Shown here piece after piece: positions 60,175-64,000 of a stretch of 64,000 nucleotides of DNA (position 1 is its first letter; each line of letters begins with the position of its first letter). Position numbers and translations under genes: made by a program. The stretch is from Candidatus Hermodarchaeota archaeon (lineage in GTDB: Archaea; Asgardarchaeota; Hermodarchaeia; Hermodarchaeales; Hermodarchaeaceae): positions 1 to 64,000 of the forward strand of contig JAEOTO010000007.1 in the NCBI GenBank assembly GCA_016839805.1. Reading direction: 5' to 3'. The notes below the pieces were generated by a model that worked only from the letters and a program-made list of their open reading frames with translations, was not told where the DNA came from and ran no database searches.

Positions 60175-61398
60175 TTATATGGTTTCACTTCTTGCAGTCT
60201 CATGGAAAAGTAATGATACAACCAAAGCGATTACATTGAGGACTATCAGCATCATCATGGCCCAGAAGAAGGTCATCATGAAGTCGCTTACGAGGCTCAT
60301 TAGAAGGATAAGTACGATACCGCCAGCTTGACCAAAGATCATTAGAACACCCGCTGATGTGCCTTCAGGGATAGGTTTAGTCATTTCAGCGCCTGCTTGT
60401 AAACCGATGGGAAGGGCTGGCATCAAGAAAAAGCCGAGTAAGAAAGAAGAAACGAGCAGCACCATGTAATCTGAATGATAGGCAAGGAGAAAGGTGAAGG
60501 GAATTGCCATTAGAAGTGAAAGTAGTATGAAAGGTTTCCGACGTTGTATTCTGTCTGAAAGCTCCGGTATAATGACAGCACCGATGATTCCTCCAAAAAT
60601 CATGATGGCACCGACAATGCCTGCTTGTGTCAAATCAACAATTCGTCCGAGGAGTATTTGTTCGATCCAAGTCGCAATACCATTGAAGATACCTAGTCCA
60701 ATGAAGAAGAGCACAATGAGAATAAAGAATTGTTTGATGCCAAAGAGGCGACGTAAACCTGCCATCATTTTCTCATCTTCAGGTTCATCAACCATTGGAG
60801 GAGTTGGGGGGTATTCCTTTGCGAGGAACACAAAAAGAATGGCGGCAACAATGGCAATAGTTGCATAGAGCAGCATCATATTGGTAAATCCAATTGCGAT
60901 GGTTGCGAAGGGAGTGACTAGTAAACCGAGTAAGATTCCAAGAAAAATTGCCATGGTACCCAATCCAGTAGCAAGCCCTCGTTCTTTAACTGGAAACCAG
61001 CGACGAGCAATTTTGGTTGGGCTATTAAACACAAAGGGTTGACCAATAGCAATACCTGCTGAAAAGATTAGAAGAAACAGATAAGTTGGGGAGAAGGCTC
61101 GGAATATGGCAAAGATTGCTGTAATAAATGCACCAACGGCACAGGCATAGCGGAATCCTTTGTTGTCGATTAAATATGCTGAGGGTATTGATACAGGAAT
61201 ATAGACTACCATGAAAATCAAAGAAAGAAATGCAACATCTAGTTCAGTTACCCCAAATAGTATAGCAACGAGTGATGAGATGGGCGCAAAGGTAATCCAA
61301 AGAATTTGTGTAACTGCTGCAATAAACATGAACACTAACAAGACAATCCAACGGTATCCATAGGCTTGTGATTCTTCTGTTGATGGCAAAGAAATCAT
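60175..61398 (-). CDS. MFS transporter
   Basis: 407 residues, twelve helices. Signature-like VYIPVSIPSAYLIDNKGFR between helices 2 and 3 and PELSDRIQRRKPFILL in the second half, with a polar central loop (PPTPPMVDEPEDEKMM). The segment FNSPTKIARRWFPVKERGLA is typical of organic-anion or FLVCR/heme-type MFS members (RWFP), so it may carry a carboxylate or similar compound. ATG start. Monocistronic with a hairpin terminator. Confidence 0.85.
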   Translation of the reverse strand: MISLPSTEESQAYGYRWIVLLVFMFIAAVTQILWITFAPISSLVAILFGVTELDVAFLSLIFMVVYIPVSIPSAYLIDNKGFRYACAVGAFITAIFAIFRAFSPTYLFLLIFSAGIAIGQPFVFNSPTKIARRWFPVKERGLATGLGTMAIFLGILLGLLVTPFATIAIGFTNMMLLYATIAIVAAILFVFLAKEYPPTPPMVDEPEDEKMMAGLRRLFGIKQFFILIVLFFIGLGIFNGIATWIEQILLGRIVDLTQAGIVGAIMIFGGIIGAVIIPELSDRIQRRKPFILLSLLMAIPFTFLLAYHSDYMVLLVSSFLLGFFLMPALPIGLQAGAEMTKPIPEGTSAGVLMIFGQAGGIVLILLMSLVSDFMMTFFWAMMMLIVLNVIALVVSLLFHETARSETI

Positions 61399-61464
61399 TC
61401 CTTAGATGTATTTTTTTTCAAGGTTAATTGTGGAACCCACTAAAACCATATGATAAGTTGTGCT

Positions 61465-61472
61465 AGTATAAA
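61465..61472 (+). promoter_or_regulatory. TATA-like box upstream of the second acyl-CoA dehydrogenase gene
   Basis: AGTATAAATAG lies about 200 bases before the start at 61675. It would give a long leader, so assignment is uncertain. Confidence 0.25.
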
Positions 61473-61674
61473 TAGCCAAACATAACAGGGCTAGGAAGTT
61501 CAAAGGAATGATAGTACAATTGCTTCAAGAACAATTTTAACAGCAGCATTCAAAATTTTGAAAAGCAGCAATTGATTCAGGATGGAGTAACTGATGAACT
61601 TTAAGAATCTATATGAAGCCACTTGCTTCTATAAATAGTCCAACGAATGTTACAGCTAAATGGATGTATGAACA

Positions 61675-63369
61675 ATGATTTTGATGAACCCAAGAGAATA
61701 CAAACACACCTTTCCCGACGAACAAACACAACAAATTATGCAAAAAACAATCGCTTATTTCGAAAAACGAGGTAAACAAAAACTCAAAGAAGACGACCAC
61801 AAACGTGAATTTTACACTGATTTTATCGAGTTCCAAAAGAACGAACAAATCTTCTACAATCTACTAACTCCCCCTCAATACAGTGACAAAAAAACACGCT
61901 GGGACATGTGGCGTAACTTTGCTTTTAATGAAATTCTAGCCTTCTACGGCCTCGCCTACTGGTATACCTGGCAAGTTAGTATTCTAGGACTGGGTCCTAT
62001 TTGGATGAGTAAGAACGAGAACCTCAAGAAACAAGCAGCACAGCATCTAAAAGATGGAGCAGTATTCGCTTTCGGACTCTCCGAAAAAACCCATGGTGCA
62101 GATATTTACTCCACTGAAATGACCCTAACACCACAATCTGATGGGAGCTTTCTAGCAAACGGGTCCAAATACTACATTGGTAACGCTAACACAGCACCCA
62201 TGGTCTCCACCTTTGGAAAAATGGCAGACACAAATGACTATGTCTTCTTTGTCGCGGACTACCGCAACCAGAATTATGATCTTGTGAAAAATGTGTGTAA
62301 CAGCCAAAACTTCGTTGCTGAATTCGGTCTCCGAAACTACAAGATAACAAAAAATGAAATTTTATCACAGGGGCAAGACGCTTGGGACTCAGCTCTCAAT
62401 ACTGTCAACGTGGGTAAATACAATCTGGGCGTAGCATCCATTGGCATCTGTACACACGCTCTTTACGAAGCCATCAACCATGCGGCAAATCGACAATTAT
62501 ACGGTATGATGGTTACCGATTTCCCACACGTCAAGCAAATGCTCGTCGATGCTTATACCCGTCTTGTCGCCATGAAACTCTTCGCACTTCGTGCAGTCGA
62601 TTACATGCGCATCGCATCTCCTAACGATCGTCGATACATCCTCTACAATACAATGGTGAAAATGAAAGTCACATTGCAAGGCGAAGAAGTCATCAACCTC
62701 CTCTGGAATATCATTGCAGCCAAAGGCTTCGAAAAAGACACATACTTTGAAATGGCAGCTCGTGACATCCGAGCACTCCCTAAACTCGAAGGCACTGTCC
62801 ATGTCAATTTGGCGCTGGTAGCGAAGTTTATCTTCAATTACTTTTTCAATCCAGCAGAGTACCCTGAAGTTTCACGTCAAGACAACTCACAACATGATGC
62901 CTTCCTCTTTGAACAAGGGCCCACTCGAGGTCTAGGAAAGATTCAATTTCACGACTATAATACCTCATTCAAGGAATATGATTTACCTAACGTGAACATT
63001 TTCCATGAACAAATTAGTGTCTTCAAGGAATTATTGGAAAAAGCAACACCCAACGCAGACCAACAACGCGATACCGATTTCGCCATGGCCTTTACTGAAC
63101 TTTTTGCTCTCATTGTTTATGGACAGCTTATTCTAGAAAACGCGAAAATCTATGAACTTGATGAGGAAACCATTGACCAGATTTTTGATTTCCTCATTCG
63201 CGACTTCTCAAAATATGCCCTTCAGTTATTCAGTAAGTCAAGTATCACTGAAGAACAAGCGACATTCTGTGTGGAAATGTTTCGTAAACCTACACACAAT
63301 CCTACACGGTTTCAGTATGTACTTGACCGAGTCATGGCACTTAATGGCACTTACGAAATGAACAAATGA
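61675..63369 (+). CDS. Acyl-CoA dehydrogenase/oxidase-like flavoprotein
   Basis: 564 residues, longer than a standard acyl-CoA dehydrogenase and about the length of the long-form enzymes with extra C-terminal helices. FAFGLSEKTHGADIYSTEMTL and ANGSKYYIGN (about 131-170) are the FAD- and substrate-binding strands, and Glu372 in LPKLEGTVHVNL sits where the medium-chain type catalytic Glu (YEGT) lies. Overall divergence from typical family members is high, so the substrate may be unusual. ATG with an ATG ATT TTG ATG run; the second ATG at 61684 is also possible. Confidence 0.8.
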   Translation: MILMNPREYKHTFPDEQTQQIMQKTIAYFEKRGKQKLKEDDHKREFYTDFIEFQKNEQIFYNLLTPPQYSDKKTRWDMWRNFAFNEILAFYGLAYWYTWQVSILGLGPIWMSKNENLKKQAAQHLKDGAVFAFGLSEKTHGADIYSTEMTLTPQSDGSFLANGSKYYIGNANTAPMVSTFGKMADTNDYVFFVADYRNQNYDLVKNVCNSQNFVAEFGLRNYKITKNEILSQGQDAWDSALNTVNVGKYNLGVASIGICTHALYEAINHAANRQLYGMMVTDFPHVKQMLVDAYTRLVAMKLFALRAVDYMRIASPNDRRYILYNTMVKMKVTLQGEEVINLLWNIIAAKGFEKDTYFEMAARDIRALPKLEGTVHVNLALVAKFIFNYFFNPAEYPEVSRQDNSQHDAFLFEQGPTRGLGKIQFHDYNTSFKEYDLPNVNIFHEQISVFKELLEKATPNADQQRDTDFAMAFTELFALIVYGQLILENAKIYELDEETIDQIFDFLIRDFSKYALQLFSKSSITEEQATFCVEMFRKPTHNPTRFQYVLDRVMALNGTYEMNK

Positions 63370-63374
63370 ACTAA

Positions 63375-63944
63375 CTATTCATTCATTATTCGGTACTCAT
63401 CCACCAGCAGATCCATTATGTACAAATCATAGAATTGGCCAAATCGCTGAATAGCTTCACGTTGACGACCCGTTTCCTTGAAACCTATTTTTTCATAGAC
63501 TCGTTTACCACGGTAGTTGTACTCATAGCAAGTAAGATAGATTCTATGTAAGTTCAGAACATCAAAACCAAAGGTGACTAGGAGACTTACTGCCTCGGTT
63601 CCGAGCCCTTTATTCCAATGTTTCTTATTATGAATTGAGATGCCTAATTCAGCACTTCTATGAATTGCTTTCACTTTATTCAACCCACAAATCCCTAGAA
63701 AGGATTTGGGTTTTTGGAGTTCAATCGCAAATACATAATCAGTGCCTTCACGTCGTTGTCGTGTAAGTTGCTTAATCCATTCTTTCTCTTGCTCTGCTGA
63801 GACTGGTGTGATCGAATGAAGGGCTTGCCGAACTTCAAAATCGTTGAAATACCGGAGTATATCCGGAATATCCTCAAATTCGGGACACCGTAATGTCACT
63901 CGTTCGCCATGAAACATAGGACAAACCAGCTTCTTGGGTTGCAA
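63375..63944 (-). CDS. GNAT-family acetyltransferase (RimJ/RimL-like)
   Basis: 180-189 residues. GERVTLRCPEFEDIPDIL, then AELGISIHNKKHWNKGLGTEAVSLLVTFGFDVLNLHRIYLTC with the acetyl-CoA-binding Q/RxxGxG/A-like NKGLGTE, and NYRGKRVYEKIGFKETGRQREA at the end, typical of the GNAT_3 group that acetylates protein N-termini or small amines. Start is TTG 63944 or ATG 63917. It is convergent with the acyl-CoA dehydrogenase gene. Confidence 0.86.
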   Translation of the reverse strand: MQPKKLVCPMFHGERVTLRCPEFEDIPDILRYFNDFEVRQALHSITPVSAEQEKEWIKQLTRQRREGTDYVFAIELQKPKSFLGICGLNKVKAIHRSAELGISIHNKKHWNKGLGTEAVSLLVTFGFDVLNLHRIYLTCYEYNYRGKRVYEKIGFKETGRQREAIQRFGQFYDLYIMDLLVDEYRIMNE

Positions 63945-64000
63945 GTTAATTCACTTTTATTCCTGAAAAGATTTCTATAACACCTTCTTCAAGGTTAATT

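Noticed and set aside
1..64000. CRISPR arrays, rRNA genes, intact insertion sequences, prophage
   Set aside because: No evenly spaced identical repeats, no rRNA-like stretches, no transposase, integrase, cas or phage structural genes were found.

Overview
The window looks like chromosomal DNA from an Asgard archaeon, by inference rather than from a marker gene. It encodes a Rab/Ras-type small GTPase with all five G motifs, several KaiC/RAD55-type RecA ATPases, an archaeosortase with three secreted proteins ending in an IPGFPI-type sorting tail, many small membrane proteins with C-terminal zinc ribbons, and a histidine kinase with the HDLNN H-box common in archaea. Starts are ATG, GTG and TTG, often with purine-rich ribosome binding sites. 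TATA-like boxes occur, and several genes end in a hairpin plus T-run. No rRNA, recognisable tRNA, CRISPR array, intact insertion sequence or phage was seen.

Layout. 0-4.3 kb: ECF-type vitamin transporter (EcfT with a long extra membrane domain, a fused double ATPase, and a divergent S component with a small partner). 4.3-13 kb: amino-acid and amide metabolism (M20 peptidase, diaminopentanoate-dehydrogenase-like enzyme plus class III aminotransferase, creatininase-family amidohydrolase, proline racemase-family enzyme, D-2-hydroxyacid dehydrogenase). 12.9-18.3 kb: a gene-poor stretch with dispersed repeats, a PrsW-like membrane protein overlapping an ABC exporter, and a probably truncated HD-domain gene. 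18.3-22.4 kb: epimerase, MFS transporter, acyl-CoA dehydrogenase, small ribbon-helix-helix-like protein. 22.5-24.9 kb: TusA, DsrE-like, IscS-like and IscU, where the IscS-like protein has Asp instead of the PLP lysine. 24.9-33.3 kb: a signalling block with a KaiC/GTPase/RecA-like/response-regulator set on the minus strand, two more overlapping RecA-like genes, the archaeosortase and a five-PAS histidine kinase. 33.5-36.1 kb: DUF3467-like protein and AMP-forming acetyl-CoA synthetase. 36.3-54.2 kb: cell-surface and membrane proteins (zinc-ribbon membrane family, sorting-tail proteins, a 1,471-residue beta-helix/propeller protein, a metallocarboxypeptidase), interspersed with a leucine-type dehydrogenase and a LUD protein. 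54.2-64 kb: a GC-rich RNA-like island, three tandem paralogous membrane proteins with a winged-helix regulator, a divergent ABC exporter, an MFS transporter, a second acyl-CoA dehydrogenase-like enzyme and a GNAT acetyltransferase.

Taken together the genes suggest a heterotroph using peptides, amino acids, acetate and acyl-CoA substrates, with a processed cell surface and elaborate nucleotide-dependent signalling. The observations I rate highest are the lysine-less IscS with TusA/DsrE/IscU, the KaiC-GTPase-response-regulator set, the archaeosortase with its probable substrates, and a previously unlabelled family of roughly 30-bp intergenic repeats, all in one orientation, found in at least six gaps.
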